The notes under the pieces are model-generated. The model saw nothing but the letters and a program-made list of their open reading frames with translations. It ran no database searches and was not told where the DNA came from. A program made the position numbers and the translations under genes. DNA of 22,657 nucleotides from JAAAOH01 sp046540795 (GTDB lineage: Bacteria > Spirochaetota > Spirochaetia > DSM-27196 > PWMO01), in the NCBI GenBank assembly GCA_046540795.1, contig JBKHEN010000035.1:1-22657 (forward strand). The letters are read 5' to 3'. Each line of letters begins with the position of its first letter. Position 1 is the first letter of the stretch. Positions 8,048 through 14,653 of the stretch are shown in pieces.

Positions 8048-8073
8048 CTAATAGAAACCTAACACAATTCTAA
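8048..8073 (-). promoter_or_regulatory. Three TTAG direct repeats with 11-base spacing before the DUF47-pit operon
   Basis: On the minus strand TTAG occurs at 8073-8070, 8062-8059 and 8051-8048, exactly 11 bases apart, as in the direct-repeat boxes bound by PhoB and PhoP response regulators. The first 14 bases, TTAGAATTGTGTTA (8073-8060), match 11 of 14 positions of TTAGCATAATGTTA at 16001-16014 before the polyphosphate operon. The last repeat also contributes to the ribosome binding site. That this is a Pho-type operator is inference; it overlaps the -10 element, so repression or leader control is as possible as activation. Confidence 0.4.
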
Positions 8074-8076
8074 CAC
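8068..8076 (-). promoter_or_regulatory. Extended -10 promoter for DUF47-pit
   Basis: Read on the minus strand the sequence is TGTTAGAAT, that is TGn followed by TAGAAT (five of six matches to TATAAT). No -35 hexamer is seen at 16-18 bases, which fits an extended -10 or activator-dependent promoter. The resulting leader would be about 25 bases. Confidence 0.4.
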
Positions 8077-8107
8077 GGAGGACAATCACTGGGGCGTACA
8101 GTTATCG

Positions 8108-8127
8108 TGCCGTCAGATTTGCCGTCA
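8108..8127. repeat. Direct repeat TGCCGTCA in the divergent pit/ugp control region
   Basis: TGCCGTCA occurs at 8108-8115 and 8120-8127 (12-base period), midway between the two divergent operons and 25 bases upstream of the ugp -35 element. It resembles a tandem regulator site, perhaps a PhoB-like half-site pair, but the spacing is 12, not 11. Confidence 0.35.
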
Positions 8128-8152
8128 CCGCGACACCTGTGCAGTATAAGGA

Positions 8153-8181
8153 TTGACGAATATTCTGAGTGGGTCTACCAT
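8153..8181 (+). promoter_or_regulatory. Probable sigma-70 promoter of the ugp operon
   Basis: TTGACG at 8153-8158, a 17-base spacer and TACCAT at 8176-8181 make a good housekeeping-type promoter. A second candidate is the perfect TATAAT at 8221-8226, just upstream of the ribosome binding site, but no recognisable -35 hexamer matches it. Confidence 0.55.
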
Positions 8182-8255
8182 CAACGAAGATACGCCGTAG
8201 CAGCCTGTGCCGGGTGGCGGTATAATTGTGCTGCGGCAGACAAAGGAGGGACAGT

Positions 8256-9599
8256 ATGAAAAGACTGTTACTTACGCTGGTAGTGCTTCTTCTTTCGTTC
8301 TCGCTGGCGTATGCCGGTGGGCAGCAGGAGGAGGCGGCCGAGCCCGAGCCCGAAGGCCCGATCACCATCGAGTGGTGGCACGCCATGGGCGGCGCCCTGG
8401 GCGAAAAGGTGGAAGAGCTCGCCTCGGATTTCAACGAATCGCAGGACGAGTACGAGATCGATACCGTCTATCGCGGCGATTACTCCGAGACCATGACCAG
8501 TGCCATTGCGGCGTTCCGCTCCGGAGAGCCCCCGCATATCGTGCAGATGTACGAGGTCGGCACGCAGACCATGATGGCCGCCGAAGACGCCATCAAGCCG
8601 GTCTACGAGCTGATGGAAGAGTCGGGCGAGCCCTTCGATCCGGAGATCTATATTCCGGCAGTAACCGGCTATTACACCACGCCGGACGGTCGCATGCTGA
8701 GCCTTCCGTTCAACAGCTCAACGCCGGTGCTGTGGTACAACAAGGACGCGTTCGAGGAAGCCGGACTGGATCCGGATGATCCGCCGGAGACCTGGCCGGA
8801 GGTGGCCGAGTACTCGGAGGCCCTCGTGGATGCCGGCTACAAAGGATTCTCCACAGCCTGGATCTCCTGGATCCACCTGGAGAACTTCTCCGCCTGGCAC
8901 GACATTCCCCTGGCAACCCGTGCCAACGGATTCGAGGGCATGGATGCAGAGCTTCTCTATAACAGCGAAGACCATGTTCGCCACGTAGAGGCCCTGGCCG
9001 ATTGGCAGGAGGACGACATCTTCGTCTACGGCGGACGCACGAACGAAGGAAACGCCCTCTTCTCGGGCGGCGAAGTCGGTATGTACACCGAATCCTCCGC
9101 CGGATACGGTGGGTTCAACGACTCCGCCGAGTTCGAGTTCGATACCGCCATGCTCCCCTACTGGCCGGACGCCGAAGGCGCTCCGCAAAACACGATCATC
9201 GGGGGCGCGAGCCTCTGGGTGATGGAAGGTCATTCCGATGAGGAGTACCGCGGCATCGCTCAGTTTTTCAACTACCTCTCCACGCCCGAGGTTCAGGCCG
9301 ATTGGCACGAGTCCACCGGGTATCTCCCGATCACTGAGGATGCATATGAGCTGGCCAAGGAGCAAGGACTCTATGAGGAGACGCCGGCCCTCGAGACGGC
9401 CATCCTGCAGATGACCCGGGCGGAACCGACTGACAACTCCAAGGGACTCCGTCTCGGCAATTACTCCGAAATCCGGGACATCAACTACGAAGAGCTCGAA
9501 GCGCTGTTCGACGGTCAGAAGACCGCGCAAGAAGCACTGGACGACGCCGTTGAGCGCGGAAACGAGGTGCTTCGCGAGTTCGAGCGCCAGAACGAGTAA
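8256..9599 (+). CDS. ugpB: Glycerol-3-phosphate-type ABC transporter substrate-binding protein UgpB
   Basis: 447-residue exported protein. The start is the ATG at 8256, preceded by a strong AAAGGAGGG (8242-8250). A signal peptide of about 20 residues ends in SLAYA-GG with no lipobox cysteine. The mature protein follows Escherichia coli UgpB closely as I remember it: TIEWWHAMGGALGEKVEEL, FRSGEPPHIVQMYEVGT, LPFNSSTPVLWYNKDAFEEA, WISWIHLENFSAWHDIPLAT, IIGGASLWVM, ESTGYLPIT and KGLRLGNYSEIR. The likely ligand is glycerol-3-phosphate or a related glycerophosphodiester, supplying both phosphate and carbon. It fits the phosphate theme of the window. A strong stem-loop follows the gene before ugpA. 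Confidence 0.93.
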   Translation: MKRLLLTLVVLLLSFSLAYAGGQQEEAAEPEPEGPITIEWWHAMGGALGEKVEELASDFNESQDEYEIDTVYRGDYSETMTSAIAAFRSGEPPHIVQMYEVGTQTMMAAEDAIKPVYELMEESGEPFDPEIYIPAVTGYYTTPDGRMLSLPFNSSTPVLWYNKDAFEEAGLDPDDPPETWPEVAEYSEALVDAGYKGFSTAWISWIHLENFSAWHDIPLATRANGFEGMDAELLYNSEDHVRHVEALADWQEDDIFVYGGRTNEGNALFSGGEVGMYTESSAGYGGFNDSAEFEFDTAMLPYWPDAEGAPQNTIIGGASLWVMEGHSDEEYRGIAQFFNYLSTPEVQADWHESTGYLPITEDAYELAKEQGLYEETPALETAILQMTRAEPTDNSKGLRLGNYSEIRDINYEELEALFDGQKTAQEALDDAVERGNEVLREFERQNE

Positions 9600-9623
9600 C
9601 GGTATCCTGCAAGGATCGTTTTA

Positions 9624-9653
9624 GCGGCCGGTCCCTCACCGGGGATCGGCCGC
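9624..9653 (+). promoter_or_regulatory. 12-base-pair stem-loop between ugpB and ugpA
   Basis: GCGGCCGGTCCC (9624-9635) pairs with GGGATCGGCCGC (9642-9653), with one G-T wobble and the six-base loop TCACCG. No T-run follows. It is placed where many ABC operons carry a hairpin that protects the binding-protein message or partly terminates transcription. A smaller ATCCT/AGGAT hairpin at 9604-9616 precedes it. Confidence 0.6.
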
Positions 9654-9689
9654 ATCGTTCGCACGTCTGAGATGTAACGAGGTGTATCC

Positions 9690-10574
9690 GTGGTCACTCA
9701 ACGAGAGGTTTTCAAGAACAAATTCCTGCCGTATGTGCTGGTATTCCCGCAAATTGCCATTGTGGGCGTTTTCTTTCTGTGGCCGGGGCTACAAGCTCTC
9801 ATTCTCTCATTGTATCGGGAGGATGCCTTCGGAACCCGCCGCGTATTCGTCGGGCTTGAGAATTTCGAACGCCTGTTCGCCAACGCGAGCTATCTCAACT
9901 CCATGTACGTCACCTTTACGTTCAGCTTCTGGGTGATGCTCGTATCAATCAGCCTGGCCTTGTACCTTGCGGTCACGGCGGATCGAGCGATCAGAGGCTC
10001 GAATTTCTACACGACCATGTTGATATGGCCATACGCGGTGGCGCCGGCAGTCTCCGGCGTGATGTGGATGTTTCTCTTCAATCCGACGGTTGGAATCGTC
10101 TCACACTCCCTGGAGTTCTTAGGCTACGACTGGAACCATGCCTTGCGGCGCGGCCAGGCTTTTGCGCTGGTCACCATCGCGGCCTCCTGGAGACAGATCG
10201 CGTATAACTTTCTCTTTTTCCTGGCCGGGCTGCAGAGCATACCGCCCTCGCTCATCGAGTCCGCGGCCATCGACGGCGCCAAGCCGGGGACCCGCTTCTG
10301 GAAGGTCGTCTTCCCGCTGTTGAGCCCAACCACGTTCTTCCTGGTCATCATGAACATCATGTACTCCTTCTTCCTTACCTTCGGTATCATTCATCAGGTA
10401 ACGAGCGGGGGACCACAGCAGGCGACCAACATATTGGTCTACAAGGTATACCGCGACGGATTCGTCAATTTGAATCTGGGCAGCTCCTCGGCACAGTCGG
10501 TGGTACTGATGGCTATCGTCATCACGCTCACGTTCATCCAGTTCCGGTTTTTCGAGCGCAAGGTCCATTACTGA
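9690..10574 (+). CDS. ugpA: Glycerol-3-phosphate-type ABC transporter permease UgpA
   Basis: 294-residue inner-membrane permease of the MalF/UgpA type. The start codon is GTG at 9690 with GAGGTG five bases upstream. About six membrane helices are visible, beginning with VLVFPQIAIVGVFFLWPGLQ. The segment MLIWPYAVAPAVSGVMWMFL and the ATPase-contact EAA-loop ESAAIDGAKPGTRFWKVVFP are typical. The family segment SFFLTFGIIHQVTSGGPQQA with TNILVYKVYRDGF matches UgpA. It is followed by ugpE after 12 bases. Confidence 0.92.
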   Translation: MVTQREVFKNKFLPYVLVFPQIAIVGVFFLWPGLQALILSLYREDAFGTRRVFVGLENFERLFANASYLNSMYVTFTFSFWVMLVSISLALYLAVTADRAIRGSNFYTTMLIWPYAVAPAVSGVMWMFLFNPTVGIVSHSLEFLGYDWNHALRRGQAFALVTIAASWRQIAYNFLFFLAGLQSIPPSLIESAAIDGAKPGTRFWKVVFPLLSPTTFFLVIMNIMYSFFLTFGIIHQVTSGGPQQATNILVYKVYRDGFVNLNLGSSSAQSVVLMAIVITLTFIQFRFFERKVHY

Positions 10575-10586
10575 GGGAGCACAACG

Positions 10587-11438
10587 ATGGCAATGGTAGA
10601 GAGAAACCCGGTACTCACGTTCGTTACGCACGCTGTCCTCGTCCTGGGCGTAATCATCGTGGCATTCCCCATCTACATCGTCTTCGTTGCCTCAACCGTT
10701 TCCCTCGGTGAAATTCTGCGGGCTCCGATGCCGGTGGTCCCGGGGGCGGAGATCCTCAACAACTATCTCGCGGCAGTCACCCAAGGCGTCAAGGAAATGG
10801 GCGCCTCCGCCGGGCTCATGCTCATGAATAGCTTGATCATGGCCCTCGGCGTGAGCGTCGGGAAGATCGTGATCTCGCTGTTTGCCGCCTTTGCGTTCGT
10901 GTTCTTCCGTTTTCCGCTGCGGCAGGTCTTCTTCTGGTCCATTTTCATCACCCTCATGCTTCCCGTTGAGGTACGGATCCTGCCCACCTACGAGGTCGTC
11001 TCCGATCTGGGCCTCATAAACTCCTACGTCGGGCTCATACTGCCCATCATTGCCTCGGCAACGGCGACGTTTTTGTTCCGGCAGTACTTCATGACCGTCC
11101 CGCGGGAGTTGCCGGACTCCGCAAAGGTGGACGGCGCAACGCCGATGCAGTTTTTCTGGTTCATATTGCTCCCGATCTCACGCACCACGATCGCCGCCCT
11201 GTTCGTAATCCTGTTCATCTTCGGCTGGAACCAGTACCTGTGGCCGCTATTGGTCACCACGAAAGAGCAATACTACACACTGCTCATCGGCATAAACCGG
11301 ATGCTGGCCGTGGGAGACCAACAGGCCCAGTGGCAGATCATCATGGCTTCCACGGTGCTTGCCATGCTGCCGCCCGTGGCGGTGGTGCTGTCCATGCAGA
11401 AGCAGTTTATTCGAGGGATGACCGAGCAGGAGAAATAG
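10587..11438 (+). CDS. ugpE: Glycerol-3-phosphate-type ABC transporter permease UgpE
   Basis: 283-residue inner-membrane permease of the MalG/UgpE type. The ATG at 10587 follows GAGGGAG at a good distance. Helices are visible at LTFVTHAVLVLGVIIVAFPI, IVISLFAAFAFVFFRFPL, VFFWSIFITLMLPVEVRILP and others up to the C-terminal IIMASTVLAMLPPVAVVLSM. The EAA-loop is PDSAKVDGATPMQFFWFILL. The ending QKQFIRGMTEQEK is usual for this subfamily (FVRGLT). The operon ends here: no ugpC ATPase and no ugpQ phosphodiesterase follow, so an ATPase encoded elsewhere must energise the transporter. Confidence 0.92.
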   Translation: MAMVERNPVLTFVTHAVLVLGVIIVAFPIYIVFVASTVSLGEILRAPMPVVPGAEILNNYLAAVTQGVKEMGASAGLMLMNSLIMALGVSVGKIVISLFAAFAFVFFRFPLRQVFFWSIFITLMLPVEVRILPTYEVVSDLGLINSYVGLILPIIASATATFLFRQYFMTVPRELPDSAKVDGATPMQFFWFILLPISRTTIAALFVILFIFGWNQYLWPLLVTTKEQYYTLLIGINRMLAVGDQQAQWQIIMASTVLAMLPPVAVVLSMQKQFIRGMTEQEK

Positions 11439-11467
11439 CGCGACCACGGATCCGCGGACGGATGGGC

Positions 11468-11487
11468 CAAGCGGGCGGCGCCGCTTG
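11468..11487. terminator. Hairpin between convergent ugpE and the unknown membrane gene
   Basis: CAAGCGG (11468-11474) pairs with CCGCTTG (11481-11487) around a six-base GCGGCG loop. It lies in the 56-base gap between two convergent genes and could terminate transcription from both sides, though neither side has a T-run. Confidence 0.4.
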
Positions 11488-11494
11488 CCGGTGC

Positions 11495-13117
11495 TCAATA
11501 CTCTTCTTCGGCTTCGTCTCCGGGCTCCGAAGCGGCGGTCGGGACCAGACGCAGCCCTTCGTTCGATAGGTAACTTCCCCCGGTAACGGGCTCGATACGC
11601 TTTATGCCGTTTGCGTCCACCACCAGCCGGAAGCGACCGGCAACCGTGCCTTGGGGCCCGTCGTGTGCAATCACCAGATTCAGATGATATATACGCTTTA
11701 CCCGATGCAGGCGCACTCGCTTCTTGCTCTCGATCGTCGGGACGAAACCGTATTGGGCACTGAGATGTCTCAGAAAGGGGGTGAGATCCACCATGTTGAT
11801 ATCCGCGACCCCGTTCACCCTGCTGTGCACCGCGGTAAGATTGCGCCGGTTTATGCTGAGCTTCTTGGCGTAGAGAAGGATGCGCTCCTCGTCCTCAGCA
11901 AAGAGCGTCTTCTCGAAGTAGCCACGATCTCTCAGTCCACGGATCTCCTCCTCGAGCTTCGGCTCCTCGACGTAATACGCTCGCTCGCTGACCGTGGCCA
12001 GGCGCTTGCGGCGGCGATGCTCGCGGATTCGTGAGACCCGGTCGTTCAAGTGCGGCCCCAGCCGCCGCTTCAGCATGTCCCGAAAGATGTCCTTCACACG
12101 GTCTTTGAGGATATACCCCGCTACCAGGACGGCGAACAACGAGGTGCTGACGTTGCCGAACCGTGTCTGACCGAAGAACGCAATGCTCGTAGCCAGGGCC
12201 ATGGCGATTCCTGCCGCCACGGCGTAGGCGATGTGCTCCCCCCGCTTCGCGGTGTCGCGCCGGTCCACGTCGAAGAACAGCACCTCGGAGGCGTACTTCT
12301 TCAGCATCTTCTCGCGGTAGACGTACTCCTCGAACTGCCGCTGCTGAGTAATGCTGGACGGTCGGCTGGGGTAACCGCGCCCTTCCCGATAGCGCTCCTC
12401 CTTCAACAACACCTTCACGATACGCCCGTAGAGATCGTCCTGTTTCTGTGCATCGCAGAAGGTAAGGATCGTGGTGAGGTACTTCTCGAGCAGGAGGGAC
12501 ATGTGCTCGTCGATCATGCGCACGTGCTCGCGGAACCCCGGATCCTCCTCTTGCGCCGTTTGTGGCGCCTCGATTTGCCTCTTGTTGCCGCTCTCGATCT
12601 GTTCCGCTACCCGGTGGAAGCGCTGGGCCACACTATGCGCCGCTTTGACCTCGCCCTCCAAGGAATCGACCGTATCCTTAGAGGGACGCTCCTGGACGAT
12701 TTTCCGGCGGGCTCGCTGCAAAAAATCCCGGAGGATGGACTTGAAGACAGTCCCAAGGAGCTTCGATTCGTATACGAACGCAGGCTTCTCGAGCGACTCC
12801 CCATCGTGAACGTGTCGATGCAGCAGTTTCTCCACCCTGATGAGCGGTGACCCGTCGGAAAGCGGCTCCAGGAGCTCTTCGATCGAAAACACCGGCGTGT
12901 TGAAGCGGAGGTAGAGCTTCAACTGCCGAAAGAAGCTCTGAGAGTCATAGGTGGCCCGGGAAATGCGAAACGGCTGCGGCAGGAAGAAGTACACCCGCAG
13001 CCCGTACGTATGCCGCGCTCTCCGCGTCTCCTCGAGGAGATAGCGGGCTTTGATTTCGACGGAGTATCGATCGCGTTGCTTGAGAAGCACCCTGTCCATA
13101 GAAAACACCGTAGCCAT
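11495..13117 (-). CDS. Unrecognised membrane protein with long helical cytoplasmic regions
   Basis: 540 residues from the ATG at 13115-13117, chosen because GGGGTGA lies 8 bases upstream; the frame could extend to 13201. I do not recognise a family. The first 290 residues are charged and mainly helical, with a central Gln/Glu-rich part (SGNKRQIEAPQTAQEEDPGF). Two closely spaced hydrophobic segments follow, about residues 295-315 (AYAVAAGIAMALATSIAFF) and 322-340 (TSLFAVLVAGYIL). After them come a strongly basic stretch (RIREHRRRKRLATVSERAYY) and a C-terminal domain of about 170 residues that looks beta-rich (VRLHRVKRIYHLNLVIAHDG), ending in an acidic tail. This suggests an inner-membrane hairpin with both large domains in the cytoplasm. 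It diverges from the pyrophosphatase gene and converges with ugp; no functional link is proven. Confidence 0.8.
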   Translation of the reverse strand: MATVFSMDRVLLKQRDRYSVEIKARYLLEETRRARHTYGLRVYFFLPQPFRISRATYDSQSFFRQLKLYLRFNTPVFSIEELLEPLSDGSPLIRVEKLLHRHVHDGESLEKPAFVYESKLLGTVFKSILRDFLQRARRKIVQERPSKDTVDSLEGEVKAAHSVAQRFHRVAEQIESGNKRQIEAPQTAQEEDPGFREHVRMIDEHMSLLLEKYLTTILTFCDAQKQDDLYGRIVKVLLKEERYREGRGYPSRPSSITQQRQFEEYVYREKMLKKYASEVLFFDVDRRDTAKRGEHIAYAVAAGIAMALATSIAFFGQTRFGNVSTSLFAVLVAGYILKDRVKDIFRDMLKRRLGPHLNDRVSRIREHRRRKRLATVSERAYYVEEPKLEEEIRGLRDRGYFEKTLFAEDEERILLYAKKLSINRRNLTAVHSRVNGVADINMVDLTPFLRHLSAQYGFVPTIESKKRVRLHRVKRIYHLNLVIAHDGPQGTVAGRFRLVVDANGIKRIEPVTGGSYLSNEGLRLVPTAASEPGDEAEEEY

Positions 13118-13128
13118 CGAGCATATCA

Positions 13129-13144
13129 CCCCGGTTTCCCGAGG
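13129..13144 (-). promoter_or_regulatory. GAAA-tetraloop hairpin at the start of the unknown membrane gene
   Basis: On the minus strand CCTCGG, the loop GAAA and CCGGGG form a six-pair stem (one T-G wobble) with a GNRA tetraloop. Its 3' arm runs into the GGGGTGA ribosome binding site, 12-27 bases before the ATG at 13117. It could modulate translation; untested inference. Confidence 0.35.
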
Positions 13145-13174
13145 AAAAGGTCCGACGACCACGGAGAGGGCACC

Positions 13175-13202
13175 TTGATAATGAGTAAAACTGTAGTACA
13201 TT
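13175..13202 (+). promoter_or_regulatory. Promoter giving a probable leaderless pyrophosphatase mRNA
   Basis: TTGATA (13175-13180), a 16-base spacer and TACATT (13197-13202) resemble a sigma-70 promoter. Its expected start site, 7-8 bases on, is 13209-13210, exactly at the GTG start of the pyrophosphatase, which lacks a ribosome binding site. Confidence 0.45.
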
Positions 13203-13213
13203 TAGCTCCGTGA
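13181..13213 (+). CDS. Possible 10-codon leader ORF coupled to the pyrophosphatase gene
   Basis: An ATG at 13181, preceded by GGAGAGGG (13163-13170) at ten bases, opens a frame encoding MSKTVVHLAP and ends in TGA at 13211-13213, which overlaps the GTG start of the next gene (GTGA). This is the usual form of translational coupling and would explain the missing ribosome binding site of the pyrophosphatase. It competes with the leaderless-mRNA explanation, because it needs a promoter further upstream. The peptide itself has no recognisable features. Confidence 0.3.
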   Translation: MSKTVVHLAP

Positions 13214-14553
13214 GTGACCTCTCGTCGCTGGTAGTCGTCGGCCACAAGAATCCCGACACCGACGCGGTGTGCTCGGCAATCGCATACGCGCGGCTGAAGA
13301 CACGGCAGGGCGTGGCAGCCCGCCCCTTCCGCGCGGGGAACCTCAATGCTCAGACCAAGTTCGTCCTCGACCGATTCGCGTGCCCTCCACCTCCTCTACT
13401 GACGGACCTGTATCCGAAGATCTCGCACATCATGATCCCGCGGCAGGATCTGTTTGTGCTGCGCCCCACCGACTCCCTGTCCGCGGCGCTGCGAATCATC
13501 GTGGAGCGGAGCTTCGCGTTTCTGCCGGTGGTCGACGACAATGAAGTATGCCTTGGGAAGGTAACCGCGCTGCGTCTTGCCCGGCTCCTTGAGGAGCTGC
13601 CGGGGGAGTGGGCGGGAGTCCCGACCGACGAGGCACTACGTAACACCTTACAGCGGCCGGTGGGCGAGTTCCTCGAATCGCCGGAGCCGCTGTTCAATGC
13701 CGAGGACCTCGTTCGCGACGCGGAGCGCCGCATAAACAACTACAACATCGGTGGTTTCATTGTACTCGACACGGCGGGGCACATCGGCGGCGTCGTTACC
13801 CGGGTCAACTTTCTTACGAAGGCCCGTTTCCCGGTCGTGCTGGTCGATCACAACGAGTTCTCTCAGGCCGTACCGGGTATCGAGGAAGCCGAGCTCGTCG
13901 AGGTGGTAGATCACCACCGTATCGGCGTACGGAGCACGAGTACACCCATCACCTTCATAAACCGCGCGCTCGGCTCCACCTGTACGATTGTTGCCGACAT
14001 GTACCGAAGCGCCGGCCTCACGCCGACCTCGGATACGGCGGGACTCATGCTTGCCGCCATCCTCTCGGATACCGTCATTCTGAAATCGCCGACCACCACG
14101 CCCTTAGACATCGAGATCGCCTGGGAGCTTGCCGAAACCAGCGGACTCGCCGTTGATACCTTCGGGGAGGAGCTGTTTCGGGCCGGAAGCGAAGTGTCCG
14201 AGCTTACGGCAAGCGAGATTGTAGGACGAGATCAAAAAACCTACGACGAAGCCGGCTTTCGCTTCTCGATCAGTCAGATCGAAACGGTGGGGTTCACGCC
14301 GGTTGAGGAGCGGGAGGGCGAGATCCTGCAAGCACTATCCGACACAATTGCCGCTCACGGCCTCGATTTCGCCTGCCTCATGGTGACCGACATAACCCGG
14401 GAAACGACCCGCCTTGCCTTGAGCGGAAACCAAGGCGTGCAGGATGCGATCCAGTATCCCACGGTTAGCCCCGGCGTCTTCGAGATGCCCGATGTTCTTT
14501 CGCGGAAGAAGCAGGTCCTTCCCTATTTGCTCGACCTTCTCGCACGTCTCTGA
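13210..14553 (+). CDS. ppaC: Mn-dependent (family II) inorganic pyrophosphatase with CBS domains
   Basis: 447-residue cytoplasmic enzyme that hydrolyses pyrophosphate to two phosphates. The N-terminal DHH metal site reads VVGHKNPDTDAVCSA (His12, Asp16, Asp18), and further metal ligands lie in VLVDHNEF and VVDHHRIG. Between about residues 70 and 200 two CBS modules are inserted (IMIPRQDLFVLRPTDSLSAA and the segment ending GGVVTRVNFL), which in this subclass bind adenine nucleotides and regulate activity. No DRTGG domain is present, in line with the length. The C-terminal DHHA2 part (about 315-447) ends with SRKKQVLPYLLDLL, the substrate-binding RKKQ motif. The only usable start is the GTG at 13210: an in-frame stop lies at 13186 and no ribosome binding site is seen, so translation is either leaderless or coupled to a mini-ORF. 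Confidence 0.94.
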   Translation: MSDLSSLVVVGHKNPDTDAVCSAIAYARLKTRQGVAARPFRAGNLNAQTKFVLDRFACPPPPLLTDLYPKISHIMIPRQDLFVLRPTDSLSAALRIIVERSFAFLPVVDDNEVCLGKVTALRLARLLEELPGEWAGVPTDEALRNTLQRPVGEFLESPEPLFNAEDLVRDAERRINNYNIGGFIVLDTAGHIGGVVTRVNFLTKARFPVVLVDHNEFSQAVPGIEEAELVEVVDHHRIGVRSTSTPITFINRALGSTCTIVADMYRSAGLTPTSDTAGLMLAAILSDTVILKSPTTTPLDIEIAWELAETSGLAVDTFGEELFRAGSEVSELTASEIVGRDQKTYDEAGFRFSISQIETVGFTPVEEREGEILQALSDTIAAHGLDFACLMVTDITRETTRLALSGNQGVQDAIQYPTVSPGVFEMPDVLSRKKQVLPYLLDLLARL

Positions 14554-14554
14554 T

Positions 14555-14591
14555 GCACCGGCTCCCCCTCGGTGCGGGCGGCCGGCCGAGG
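14555..14591. terminator. GC-rich hairpins between the pyrophosphatase and AEC genes
   Basis: GCACCG (14555-14560) can pair with CGGTGC (14570-14575) right after the stop codon, and an alternative stem pairs CCTCGG (14567-14572) with CCGAGG (14586-14591). They lie in the 100-base gap between convergent genes. No T-run follows, so termination is only suggested by position. Confidence 0.3.
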
Positions 14592-14653
14592 CACCTTGGC
14601 GCTGCCGCTCCGCGCTGCCGGTCTCTCGGCGCGGCGCCTGAGTTTTCCGACAC

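Noticed and set aside
8221..8226. Perfect TATAAT as the main ugp promoter
   Set aside because: No -35 hexamer at 16-18 bases; the TTGACG-N17-TACCAT pair upstream is better, although this site cannot be excluded.
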